NCBI GenBank assembly: GCA_029204225.1
Contig: CM055104.1
Coordinates: forward strand, 50,701,935 to 50,765,934
Origin: Diphasiastrum complanatum
Taxonomy: Eukaryota; Streptophyta; Lycopodiopsida; Lycopodiales; Lycopodiaceae
Length of the DNA stretch: 64,000 nt
Direction: 5' to 3'
Positions 11,314-20,568 of the stretch are shown here, piece by piece. The first letter of the stretch is position 1. Every line of letters starts with the position of its first letter. The notes beneath the pieces were generated by a model. That model saw only the letters and a program-made list of their open reading frames with translations, searched no databases and was not told where the DNA came from. The position numbers and the translations under genes are program-made.

Positions 11314-12259
11314 TTGAAATGCTAGGTCGGATCACTACAATCGATTCCTTACATCTGTTTTTATTCCTTACCAACTAATTCTTTTATACTCCTCAGAATT
11401 CAGGCATATAAATATGGGTAATTTGTGTATCAAAGTGGGTAATGTACTCCATAGATCATGATTCCGAGTTGCAAAATTATATAGAAAGTGGGAAACTTGC
11501 ATATATGACTCGACCTTTCTAAATACAAAATTGGTGTAGCTGATTAGAAGGAAAATTTTTAAACTTTGACCCATAATGATATTTGATTCGTAAAATTTAT
11601 CTTTCAAATAAAAGGGTAATGCTTTACCTTTCAATTGACACTTGGGCAAGAAATATGTCTTTATGTAAAGGTAAATGTTTAGCCTTTTTGCCTTTGATAT
11701 GCATTGCAACTTGCAAATGAGAATCCATGTACATGAATATTGGTTGTCATATGCCATCTACCGAAATATGCCTATGTATGCTTACATTATTATTGATGGC
11801 TTATTTTAGGTGTTCAAGAAAAACCCCACATTATGTTAAAATGGAATGGCAATTTTCTTCCATAAGTAGTCTCAACAAAAGTTCTATGGATGTTGACTTT
11901 CAAAACATCTACATCATTTCTTTTCTATGAAATTTCTATGATGTTGTAAAATGCTTAGGATTTTTTTATGTACCCACACAAGGACACTATTCAATTACAA
12001 ATGAAACATACAACCACCTAAGGCCAAAAGTGATTTTTCTATAAGTTTAATTAATTAGACAAAGAAAGAATCAGTGGAAATTTTCTAATGAATGCTCAGA
12101 GTTCAAAAAACTAAGATATTGCCAGAACATTCAAAAAGTAAACTTTGTTTTATCGTATCATCATCCCAGTAGCTTTCTCACCTCAAAAAGAATACATGTT
12201 GTCAAAGCGGGAGTTACCAGATACCACATATTGTTTATTTTTCCTATTTAATCAGACAA
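11314..12259. other. 3' flank of the PLP gene, no further gene seen
   Basis: This AT-rich sequence presumably includes the 3' UTR just after 11313. Short frames on both strands have no recognisable domains. The segment ends at the target-site duplication of the young Copia element. Confidence 0.5.
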
Positions 12260-12264
12260 ATCTT

Positions 12265-12917
12265 TGTGAAAAATTGTCAACTAGTAGTATTTTCCTAACT
12301 TGAGATTTTGTAGGCCTATGGCCAAATAAAAGTTAGAGATAGGTTCATACATGTATGTAGAGGCCCAAAGTATGTGTACACTACTTTTGAGGTCACATTA
12401 ATTAGAGGAGGTCGAGTGTGGAGCTCTTCTATTGGCTCATAATTTGGTGCATTCCTATTTGACCAAATTTCTAGGTATATGGGTGAATCCTATTGGACCC
12501 CAATTTTAGCCTATCATAAGACAAGTGGCCAAGAGGCACTATGGCTGCTATAAATAGCCATCTCCACGAGTATGTACACATCTCATTTTCATTCTATTGA
12601 ATGAATGTTATGCTCTTTGAAGGTCCATCTTCTTCTCTCTCACTTTTTTGTTCATATCTTGCATTCTAGCCACTAGAATTGTGATTTCTTTGTTGCTATG
12701 GCTTCACACGTGTGAAATGCAGGTTGTAGGCTCTGAAGTACGGACAGGGACAGCAAGTTTCTGTTTGTGGAAGCTTATGATCAGATTTTGATGTTTAGTT
12801 GATGTTTAGTATGCTTAACATCACAATTTCTATCATTTTTTCAATCTAGATGTGCATAACTTCCATGGCCAAGATCTTTATGAAACTTTAGCATCTTTTG
12901 GATCTGAGTTTTTCACA
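12265..12917 (+). repeat. 5' LTR of young Copia
   Basis: This 653-bp LTR starts TGTGAAAAATTG and ends in CACA. A TATA box (TATAAATAG) lies at 12549-12557. Its partner at 17473-18122 is three bases shorter at the extreme 3' end. The start resembles the older LTR at 4856. Confidence 0.95.
12549..12557 (+). promoter_or_regulatory. TATA box in Copia 5' LTR
   Basis: TATAAATAG lies 285 bases into the LTR, with the identical copy at 17757-17765 in the 3' LTR. It is positioned to drive genomic RNA from the 5' LTR. The 3' copy could in principle fire into downstream DNA. Confidence 0.6.
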
Positions 12918-12929
12918 TGGTATCAGAGC
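12918..12929 (+). other. Primer binding site, tRNA-iMet type
   Basis: TGGTATCAGAGC directly abuts the 5' LTR end at 12917 and is complementary to the 3' end of initiator methionine tRNA. It is a perfect match to the plant Copia consensus. Confidence 0.95.
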
Positions 12930-13526
12930 ATTAGGCGGCCAAATGTGCAGGTTTTGCCAGATTTAGAAGAGATTTGTGGGCGAGTTTGCTTTTGTAGCAT
13001 TCCAATCAAGTTTCTAGCTAAAAATCTTGTTGATTTATGTGTAGAAATTGGATCTTTGTGATCAAAACATCATTTGTATGCATTTCAATTGAAGTAGGGC
13101 GAATTCCCTCTGTACTTATCAGAATAAGGAGACAAAAATTGTTTTGGAAAGAGGGAGATGCAAGATCCAACAAGATCCTATTAGTTTTCCATTCTAGCAT
13201 ATAGTTTTTTTATTCAATTTCTTGCTTCTTCATGTCAAAAACTTCAAAATTGATGTAACCCTCTGATTTTCAGTTTGCTGAATGATTCAAGAGTGTATTT
13301 CAATCTTAGGAGTGAGGGAAAAGCAAGTATATTGAGGTTTGGTCTTGGTTTGATCAAGAAATCATAAAACTAGTGGCTAAAATTAAGGAAAAAGTGAGGA
13401 AAAGAGAGAAAAAGTAAGGTTTTAGGTTCCAAATCTTTGTGATTTCTTCTTGTGTTTCATTTGTTGATTCAAGAGAGTGCTTAGTGCATTGGAACAGGTC
13501 AAAGATCAGAGATCAATCATTGCAAC

Positions 13527-16500
13527 ATGGCTACAAATGGAGGCTACATGTTGGAAAGCAATGATAGGCTTACCTCCCTCAACTATTCTACTTGGAAAGT
13601 AAGGATGGAGTCTTTGCTTGAGATGAATGAGTTGATGGATATTGTTGTAGGTGTGGAGGAGAGACCTTTGGCACCTCAAGAACAATTGAGGTATGACAAG
13701 AGGGCAAAGAAAGCCCTTCACATGATCAAGATGAATGTGACAAATGAGCTTATCAAAGAGGTTGGTAAGTGCACATCATCTAGTGAAGCTTGGGAAGCCT
13801 TGAAGAAGGTTTATGAATCCAAGTCTACTTCTAGAGTGTTGACTTTAAGAAGGCAAATCTTTTCTTGTATGCAAAAGAAGAGTGAGAATGGACATGCTTT
13901 TGTTTTGAGAGTTAAAGCATTGAATGATGAGTTAGCATGCATTAATGATGGCATAAATAATGAGGAGCTTGTTCAAGTGATTCTCAATGGCTTGTTGGAT
14001 GATCATGCTAATCTTGTTCAAAGTTATGCTATCCAAAAATGTTTACCAAGTGTTGGAGACTTGCAAGAGGTCTTGTTGGCTGAAGAATTCAGGTTGCAAG
14101 CAAGAGTGGGAGCATCTTCTACATCTCAAGGAGGAGAAGAGGAGGCAATGTTCTCTAAAGGCAAGTTCAAGGGCAAAGGTAAAAGCAATTGGTCTAAAGG
14201 GCAAGACCAAGGTGAGCACTCTACTTTTGGCAAAAAGAAGGATAGATCTAAGCTAAAATGTTTCTATTGTGGAGTCAAAGGGCATTTTGCTAGTGATTGT
14301 TTTAAGAAAAAGAGGGATCAAGGGGAAAAGCAAACCAATCTAACTATTGATGAGGGTGGGGATGAGCTTCTTTCAAATGATGCTTTTGTTATGTCATCTT
14401 GCTTGTTGGCTAATCATGGAGACATTGATCCTTGGTGGATTGATAGTGGAGCCACTTCTCATATGACATATCATAAAGAGTATTTTTCATCTTTAATGGC
14501 ATTTGATGGTGATAGGAAGGTAATCTATACCGCAAATGATGGTGAGTGTGCAATCAAGGGGATTGGCACAATTCCTATTTCACTTTCTACAAATAGGAAT
14601 ATAGAATTGAAAGATGTTTTGCTCATTCCATCCATTACCAAGAACTTACTTAGTGTAAGCCAAATGCTTGACAAAGGATTCAAAGTTGAGTTTGATGGTG
14701 ATGCTTGCTTGATCAAAAAGGGGTGTAGTATCATTGCAAAAGGGAAAAGGCAAGGGAAATTGTTCAAGCTTGATGCATGTGTTGTTGCTAACCAAGTTGG
14801 ATGCATGGCAAATGAACAAATGTCAATTCAAGAGGTATGGCATAAAAGGATGGGACATCTCAACTACAAGGCCTTGGAGGTAATAGCCAAAAAGGAGGTA
14901 GTAAGGGGACTTCCCAAGTCTCTTACTTGCTTGAATCATGTTTGTGAAGAATGTGCTTTGTCTAAATCACATAGATTGCCATATACTAGATCTATATCTA
15001 GATCTAAGATGCCTTTTTCTCTCTTGCATTCGGATATTCATGGTGTTACTACAATTAGCAATGGAGGTGCTAAGATGTATGTAACTTTCATTGATGATTT
15101 TAGTAGATTTTGTTGGGTTTATCTACTAAAGAGCAAGGATGAGGTGTTTGATGTGTTTGTCAAGTTCAAAGTTGCTATTGAGACTCAATTTACAACCAAA
15201 ATCAAATGCTTGAGGAGCGACAATGGTGGTGAATACATTTCTAACAAATTCAAAGCCTTTTGCGATGAGCATGGGATCAAGAGGGAGTACACATGTCCAA
15301 GAACACCACAACAAAATGGAGTGGCCGAGAGGAAGAATAGAACCTTGTGTGAGAGTGCAAAGGCAATGAGATTGAATGCTAATCTTCCTAAACCTTTTTG
15401 GAGTGATGCTTTGTTGTGTGCAAATTTCCTATGCAATAGATGGCCAAGTGTTGTATTGGAAGGAAAAACCCCTTTTGAAGCTTTGTTTGGTACGAAGCCT
15501 AATGTCAAGTTTCTAAGAACTTTTGGATGCATTTGCTACTTCAACATTACTCTTGATGATAGAACTAAGGAGGATCCATCTTCAAGAAAGGGCATTTTTG
15601 TTGGTTATAGTGAAGTAAGCAAAGCATATAGGATTTATGTTCCTTCAATCAAGAAAGTGTTCACAAGTAGGGATGTCATTTTTGATGAAGGTAACATTCC
15701 AAAAGTTGTTTCAAGTGATGATGGTGTTGTTGCAACTAATGTGCTTGATGACAATGGAGTTGATGACACATTGGATGTGGATGTTGAAGAAGCCTCTTCA
15801 AGTCAAATTCCAAGGAGAACTCCAAGGCATAAAGTGAAACCCTCAAGGCTCACTTATGATGGCAAAGGTAAGCAAGTGGTGGATGGATCCAACTATGCTT
15901 TCCTAACTTCTTTTGATGTACCTTCATGTGTAGATGAAGCAAGGCAAGAAGAGGAATGGATCCAAGCAATGGATCTTGAGTTTGAAGCACTTATGAAGAA
16001 CAACACATGGAGATTGGTGGAGCTTCCAAAGGGCAAAAGTGCAATTGGATGCAAATGGATCTTCAAGGTAAAGACAAATCAAGATGGATCTATCAACAAG
16101 TTGAAGGCAAGGTTGGTGGCTAAAGGTTATGCTCAAGAGCATGGCATTGACTATGAGGAAACCTTTGCACCCGTGGCAAAGATGGTGAGCATAAGAGTAA
16201 TCATTTCCCTTGCAACTCTTTATGGATGGGATCTTTGGCAATTAGACATTTCTAATGCTTTCTTGAATGGTGATCTTGAAGAGGAAGTCTACATGGAGCA
16301 ACCCGAGAGCTATGTTTCTCATAGCAAGCCTAATCATGTGTGTTTTCTACAAAAAAGTTTGTATGGTCTTAAGCAAGCACCAAGGAGTTGGTATGCTAGG
16401 CTTAACTCTTTTCTACTTTCTCAAAACTTCACTATGAGTGAGTATGATCATTCACTTTACTTTAGAATTAGTGCTAATGATGTTACAATCCTTCTAATTT

Positions 16501-17477
16501 ATGTGGATGACATTATTTTAAGTGGAGGGAACAAGGAAGATATAGAAGATATCAAGAAAGCACTAAAAAAGGAATTTGAAGTGCATGATCTTGGTCTTTT
16601 GAGCTATATCTTAGGAATAGAAGTAATTAGAACTTCTCAAATCACTTTTATTTCACAAGAGAAGTATGCTATTTCTATTCTCAATAGATTTCATATGGTA
16701 GATGCAAATCCTATTGATACACCTATGGAACTACATGTAAAGCTAACTATAAGAGGTAATGAAAGATCCTTCGAGGACATTACTCTCTATAGGAAGCTAA
16801 TAGGTTCTCTTATATATCTAACCATCACAAGACCTGATTTATCTTATTGTGTTGGTAGATTAAGCCAATTCATGCAAGATCCTAGCATAGAACATTGGAA
16901 ACTAGGAAAGAGGATCTTGAGATACATCTCGGGAACAAAAGATTTTGGCATTGTTTATAGAGGCTCATCACCTAACTTATTTGGTTTTTCAGATTCAGAT
17001 TTTGCAGGAGACCTTATGGATAGAAAATCCATAAATGCACATGCTATTTTCATAGGTGATGGAGCTATCTCATGGATGTCAAAGAAACAAGCAACTATAT
17101 CACTTTCTTCTAGTGAGGCCGAGTACAAAGCTTTGACATCATGCACAAAGGAGATGGTGTGGATCAAGAGGATGATTATGGAGCTTCATTTGCTGGATTT
17201 TTCAGAGAGTCCAATCATCTTTTGTGACAACCTTTCAGCCCAAAGTCTAGCAAGCAATCCGGTTTTCCATGCAAGGAGCAAACATATCAAGGTGGCTTAC
17301 CATTTTGTGAGAGAACAAGTGTTGGCAAAAGAGATCAAGCTTGAACATGTCCCATCAAAGGAATGTGTGGCTGATATCTTTACCAAAGCATTGGGAAAGG
17401 ACTTATTTTTCAAGCATAGAACAAGTCTTGGTGTACTTTCTAAATCTATGCTAAAACTAGTTGAAGAGGGAGTGTGA
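13527..17477 (+). CDS. Copia gag-pol polyprotein, intact (1316 residues)
   Basis: One uninterrupted frame encodes every Copia function in the order gag, protease, integrase, reverse transcriptase, RNase H. Residues 1-240 are a UBN2-type gag, and a CCHC knuckle (C-X2-C-X4-H-X4-C) lies at 245-258. The aspartic protease has Asp306 in 'WIDSGATSHMT', and the pre-integrase 'WHKRMGHLN' motif is near 438. The integrase triad is Asp503, Asp565 and Glu601, spaced as D-D-35-E. Reverse transcriptase has 'YVDD' with Asp994/995, and RNase H shows 'DSDFAG', 'SSSEAEY' and 'DNLSA'. The start ATG was chosen as the first in frame after the leader. The final codons (Glu-Glu-Gly-Val) are encoded by the polypurine tract, and the stop TGA is bases 3-5 of the 3' LTR. 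Proteins would act in virus-like particles that copy the RNA and insert the DNA. No catalytic residue is missing. Confidence 0.97.
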   Translation: MATNGGYMLESNDRLTSLNYSTWKVRMESLLEMNELMDIVVGVEERPLAPQEQLRYDKRAKKALHMIKMNVTNELIKEVGKCTSSSEAWEALKKVYESKSTSRVLTLRRQIFSCMQKKSENGHAFVLRVKALNDELACINDGINNEELVQVILNGLLDDHANLVQSYAIQKCLPSVGDLQEVLLAEEFRLQARVGASSTSQGGEEEAMFSKGKFKGKGKSNWSKGQDQGEHSTFGKKKDRSKLKCFYCGVKGHFASDCFKKKRDQGEKQTNLTIDEGGDELLSNDAFVMSSCLLANHGDIDPWWIDSGATSHMTYHKEYFSSLMAFDGDRKVIYTANDGECAIKGIGTIPISLSTNRNIELKDVLLIPSITKNLLSVSQMLDKGFKVEFDGDACLIKKGCSIIAKGKRQGKLFKLDACVVANQVGCMANEQMSIQEVWHKRMGHLNYKALEVIAKKEVVRGLPKSLTCLNHVCEECALSKSHRLPYTRSISRSKMPFSLLHSDIHGVTTISNGGAKMYVTFIDDFSRFCWVYLLKSKDEVFDVFVKFKVAIETQFTTKIKCLRSDNGGEYISNKFKAFCDEHGIKREYTCPRTPQQNGVAERKNRTLCESAKAMRLNANLPKPFWSDALLCANFLCNRWPSVVLEGKTPFEALFGTKPNVKFLRTFGCICYFNITLDDRTKEDPSSRKGIFVGYSEVSKAYRIYVPSIKKVFTSRDVIFDEGNIPKVVSSDDGVVATNVLDDNGVDDTLDVDVEEASSSQIPRRTPRHKVKPSRLTYDGKGKQVVDGSNYAFLTSFDVPSCVDEARQEEEWIQAMDLEFEALMKNNTWRLVELPKGKSAIGCKWIFKVKTNQDGSINKLKARLVAKGYAQEHGIDYEETFAPVAKMVSIRVIISLATLYGWDLWQLDISNAFLNGDLEEEVYMEQPESYVSHSKPNHVCFLQKSLYGLKQAPRSWYARLNSFLLSQNFTMSEYDHSLYFRISANDVTILLIYVDDIILSGGNKEDIEDIKKALKKEFEVHDLGLLSYILGIEVIRTSQITFISQEKYAISILNRFHMVDANPIDTPMELHVKLTIRGNERSFEDITLYRKLIGSLIYLTITRPDLSYCVGRLSQFMQDPSIEHWKLGKRILRYISGTKDFGIVYRGSSPNLFGFSDSDFAGDLMDRKSINAHAIFIGDGAISWMSKKQATISLSSSEAEYKALTSCTKEMVWIKRMIMELHLLDFSESPIIFCDNLSAQSLASNPVFHARSKHIKVAYHFVREQVLAKEIKLEHVPSKECVADIFTKALGKDLFFKHRTSLGVLSKSMLKLVEEGV
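17463..17472 (+). other. Polypurine tract of young Copia
   Basis: GAAGAGGGAG immediately precedes the 3' LTR and would prime plus-strand DNA synthesis. It is also coding sequence for the polyprotein C-terminus. Confidence 0.9.
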
Positions 17478-18122
17478 AAAATTGTCAACTAGTAGTATTT
17501 TCCTAACTTGAGATTTTGTAGGCCTATGGCCAAATAAAAGTTAGAGATAGGTTCATACATGTATGTAGAGGCCCAAAGTATGTGTACACTACTTTTGAGG
17601 TCACATTAATTAGAGGAGGTCGAGTGTGGAGCTCTTCTATTGGCTCATAATTTGGTGCATTCCTATTTGACCAAATTTCTAGGTATATGGGTGAATCCTA
17701 TTGGACCCCAATTTTAGCCTATCATAAGACAAGTGGCCAAGAGGCACTATGGCTGCTATAAATAGCCATCTCCACGAGTATGTACACATCTCATTTTCAT
17801 TCTATTGAATGAATGTTATGCTCTTTGAAGGTCCATCTTCTTCTCTCTCACTTTTTTGTTCATATCTTGCATTCTAGCCACTAGAATTGTGATTTCTTTG
17901 TTGCTATGGCTTCACACGTGTGAAATGCAGGTTGTAGGCTCTGAAGTACGGACAGGGACAGCAAGTTTCTGTTTGTGGAAGCTTATGATCAGATTTTGAT
18001 GTTTAGTTGATGTTTAGTATGCTTAACATCACAATTTCTATCATTTTTTCAATCTAGATGTGCATAACTTCCATGGCCAAGATCTTTATGAAACTTTAGC
18101 ATCTTTTGGATCTGAGTTCACA
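17473..18122 (+). repeat. 3' LTR of young Copia
   Basis: This 650-bp LTR ends in CACA just before the ATCTT duplication. It differs from the 5' copy only by lacking three T next to its end. Its first five bases, TGTGA, supply the polyprotein stop codon. Confidence 0.95.
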
Positions 18123-18127
18123 ATCTT

Positions 18128-18530
18128 TTCCACCTCAATAAGTTCAAACTCAATTAAATTTTTCTTGGAATAATCAAATAAGCATTTACCATTCTCCTCA
18201 CACTATATCATTGATCTTGAAGCTTGATTATCAGGGCCCTTCTTGGATGAGAAGTGTACCACATGGTACATCCAATGGTCAAAATACAACTCAACCATTA
18301 AATTTCCCACTCTAGCACTATATTTAAATCACTGTGTCATGTTCTTAACACCACTTTAAATTCAAATTTTGAATCTAGTATAGTAATGTTTTTCCAAGCA
18401 ATTTAATTGTTTTTTCGTTTAATCATGGAACGAAAAAAAAAAATTCCCAATATTGACCTTGGACCCCCATTTTAAAAAAATGTTTCAAGAAAAAGAAAAA
18501 CTCATTCCACACTAACCATATATGCACATG
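18128..18530. other. Intergenic DNA, no feature recognised
   Basis: AT-rich DNA with poly-A/T runs follows the young Copia insertion. It is the continuation of the 11.3-12.26 kb flank. I see no coding frame or RNA gene. Confidence 0.5.
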
Positions 18531-18817
18531 TCACTCCTGGGTTAACTTGGTATCTTTGTCTGAATCACTACGTAGAGTGATTTCTTTACAGTAACGAGAT
18601 GAAAATTTAATAAAATTGCTTTTAACATAAAGATTCTGAACAAAAAATAATGTCTTCATCGCAAAGGTACCAAACTGCCAAAATGTATATGTACAGAACT
18701 GCTTATAACGGAATGACTTCCTTCTATCTTGCAAATTATGTCGAATCTCCGCAAACTATTCTGCAAGGTTTCGCTCCCAATCCACATAAAGACTGAATAA
18801 TTCCGGATAAGCCATAT

Positions 18818-19186
18818 TTATATCAGCAATCCTGAATCGTCGAATGCGTCTAAATTTGCAACAGCTTGTGGTTTGTATAGCTGAAACTGCGACTTTCGCT
18901 TCCAAAAATGTAGCTTATTATCTTCGTTCCACAAAGATTGAAGTTCTTTGATTCGAAAATATTCGAGAGCATACATAGCCGAAGAGCCTATGTATAACTC
19001 TGCTGATCCGAAAGGTACGACCTGGAACTTACCCTGGATTATGCCCCAGCAGAGACATCCTTTCTGCTCGATAGAGAGCTGGGCCCATAACCAGAGAAAG
19101 TCGTCCTTCTCCCAAGGTCGCTTCCATTCGTCGAAGGCGATGCCTACTGCGCCTGGTAGCATCATATAATCCACACGCCATTGCAA
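18818..19186 (-). CDS. Unrecognised ORF behind a retroelement primer site
   Basis: An open frame of 122 codons on the minus strand encodes a tryptophan- and aromatic-rich protein, starting 'MQWRVDYMMLPG' and containing 'EWKRPWEKDDFLWLW', 'CLCWGIIQGK' and 'SAMYALEYFRIKELQSLW'. The same frame continues upstream toward 19360 past stops, so the original product was probably longer. It lies directly downstream, in minus orientation, of the duplicated primer site (19388-19432) and LTR 19434-20568, where gag is expected. It matches no gag, protease, integrase or reverse transcriptase pattern that I know. The related plus-strand LTR at 27838 is followed instead by a normal Copia gag. It could be a divergent gag, a captured host fragment, or the coding part of a non-autonomous element. 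Confidence 0.4.
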   Translation of the reverse strand: MQWRVDYMMLPGAVGIAFDEWKRPWEKDDFLWLWAQLSIEQKGCLCWGIIQGKFQVVPFGSAELYIGSSAMYALEYFRIKELQSLWNEDNKLHFWKRKSQFQLYKPQAVANLDAFDDSGLLI

Positions 19187-19367
19187 TTCAATATTAAAAG
19201 CATGTGGACACCATTTTCAGAAGCGTTTAGCAAATGCACGGAATCTGTCAGCACATACCTTCGACTGATTTTGCCGCATTCATTTTGGCTGTGTAGATGT
19301 AGTTGCCAAGTCCTGAGTTTGCAACTCAGCAACCAGCTTCTGATCTTCCAATTGTTGCTTTAGATTC

Positions 19368-19433
19368 TGATGAGAAATCGAGTCAACGCTCTGATACCAC
19401 TGATGAGAAATCGAGTTTGCGCTCTGATACCAC
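19368..19433 (-). repeat. 33-bp tandem duplication containing the primer site
   Basis: Two 33-bp units (19368-19400 and 19401-19433) are nearly identical, differing only in a few bases before the primer motif. Each carries TGGTATCAGAGC on the minus strand (19399-19388 and 19432-19421), so there are two tRNA-iMet primer sites in a row next to the LTR. Confidence 0.85.
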
Positions 19434-20568
19434 TGTTGGGAGTCAAGCGGTGCTCCGATACGAATGATGAGAATCGTGAGAAGAAAAATTCACAAAAACA
19501 TTCATGACTCTCTTTCGAGATTCGGATGGAGTTTAGATGCGTTCGCTGCGCACTGCCAACTGAAACACTCCTACAATCCTCCAGAGGGTAGTCAGGTACT
19601 ACTGATCTATGTTCATAAAATTAATATAGCATTCGACTTCATTTCAACCAAGGTGTGGAATTCAACAAGAAAACTCAGACATATTAAAATAAACAGCATA
19701 AGCATTCGACATTAAAGATCAGACACAACCAAAAAATAATCTATATTGATTTTCTCTGATTTTCTTCAAGGCACTACATGCGAATCCACACAATGCGTTG
19801 GCATGAGAGAAGCACGGTTCTCTCACAAGTATTAGTCTCACTTTACTAGTAGACAATCGGACCTTCTGATCCTAGACATAATTGTCTTCTCGCATGTAGG
19901 CGGAGCTTCCGTCTGTGTTTGTCTTGATTGCTTACTAGCATCAGACTACTTCTTTTTTTCTTTTCTTACTCGGTTACACATTGTGTATTCTATTGATATA
20001 TGTCAAGTATTATTCAGTAAGTACAGTCTCTCTATGCAAATCTAAGACTAGAGTGATTAGCCATCTACAGCTACCCATAGAATTACAAGAGTGGCAGTTT
20101 AGCCACGACCTAGGGAGTATCTGCTGACGTCATGCCATCATGTCAGATCTCTGTACTTCTGGTATTTGAGTGATCTCTGGTGGTACTCCTTGGAGTGTGA
20201 GGACAGAACAAGTTTCGTTTCCACCATTGGTTTCGTTTACCTTGTTCGCCTTTCTCTTGTATAGGACCACAAGGGAATCTCGTTCGTGTTCGTGAACCGT
20301 TGGTCTTTGTCTTCATTGACTTTCGTGTTCACGAAGCTCTTTGTGTTTCATGTCTTCAGATGTTCAAGTTCGCGAAGATGCTCGTCATCGTCTTCGTTGA
20401 CTTTTGTGTTTGCAAAACTCTTCGTGTTTTGTGTCTTCGGATGTTCGAGTTACCGAAGATGCTCGTCATCATCTTCGTTGACTTTCGTGTTCGCAAAACT
20501 CTTCGTGTTTCGTGTCGAGGGGCTGTAATCTAGCAAGGCTTTGTGTTCAGAAACACTTTGTTTCTTCA
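19434..20568 (-). mobile_element. LTR of Copia family A, minus orientation
   Basis: The segment runs from TGAAGAAAC at 20568 to CCCAACA at 19434 and is followed by the primer site, so it is a 5' LTR read on the minus strand, about 1.1 kb long. Its reverse complement aligns with 27838-28771. Shared blocks include a GCATGACGTCAGC motif (near 20135 and 28139), CCACTCTTGTAATT, and the 'TCTGGAGGA.TGTAGGA' segment near the 3' end. The outer edge was chosen because both copies become similar from TGAAGAAAC onward. A tandem repeat occupies 20316-20520. No second LTR of this copy is visible. Confidence 0.7.
20316..20520 (-). repeat. 81-bp tandem repeat inside LTR A
   Basis: Units start at 20316, 20397 and 20478: two full 81-bp copies and a partial third, differing by a few transitions. 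The unit is 27 codons long, so an open frame can run through it, but both strands look open for that reason alone. The equivalent part of the plus-strand LTR (about 27900-28000) has a related but not cleanly repeated sequence. Confidence 0.8.

Larger units (their letters stand above)
12260..18127 (+). mobile_element. Complete young Ty1/Copia retrotransposon
   Basis: All parts of an autonomous Copia element are present. They are: target-site duplication ATCTT (12260-12264 and 18123-18127), 5' LTR 12265-12917, iMet primer site 12918-12929, leader to 13526, an intact gag-pol frame 13527-17477, a polypurine tract 17463-17472, and 3' LTR 17473-18122. The two LTRs read identically throughout, apart from three extra T at the end of the 5' copy. 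LTRs are identical at insertion, so this copy is very recent. It lies about 0.9 kb downstream of the PLP enzyme gene in the same orientation. The element is intact enough to be mobile, but expression cannot be judged from sequence. Confidence 0.97.
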
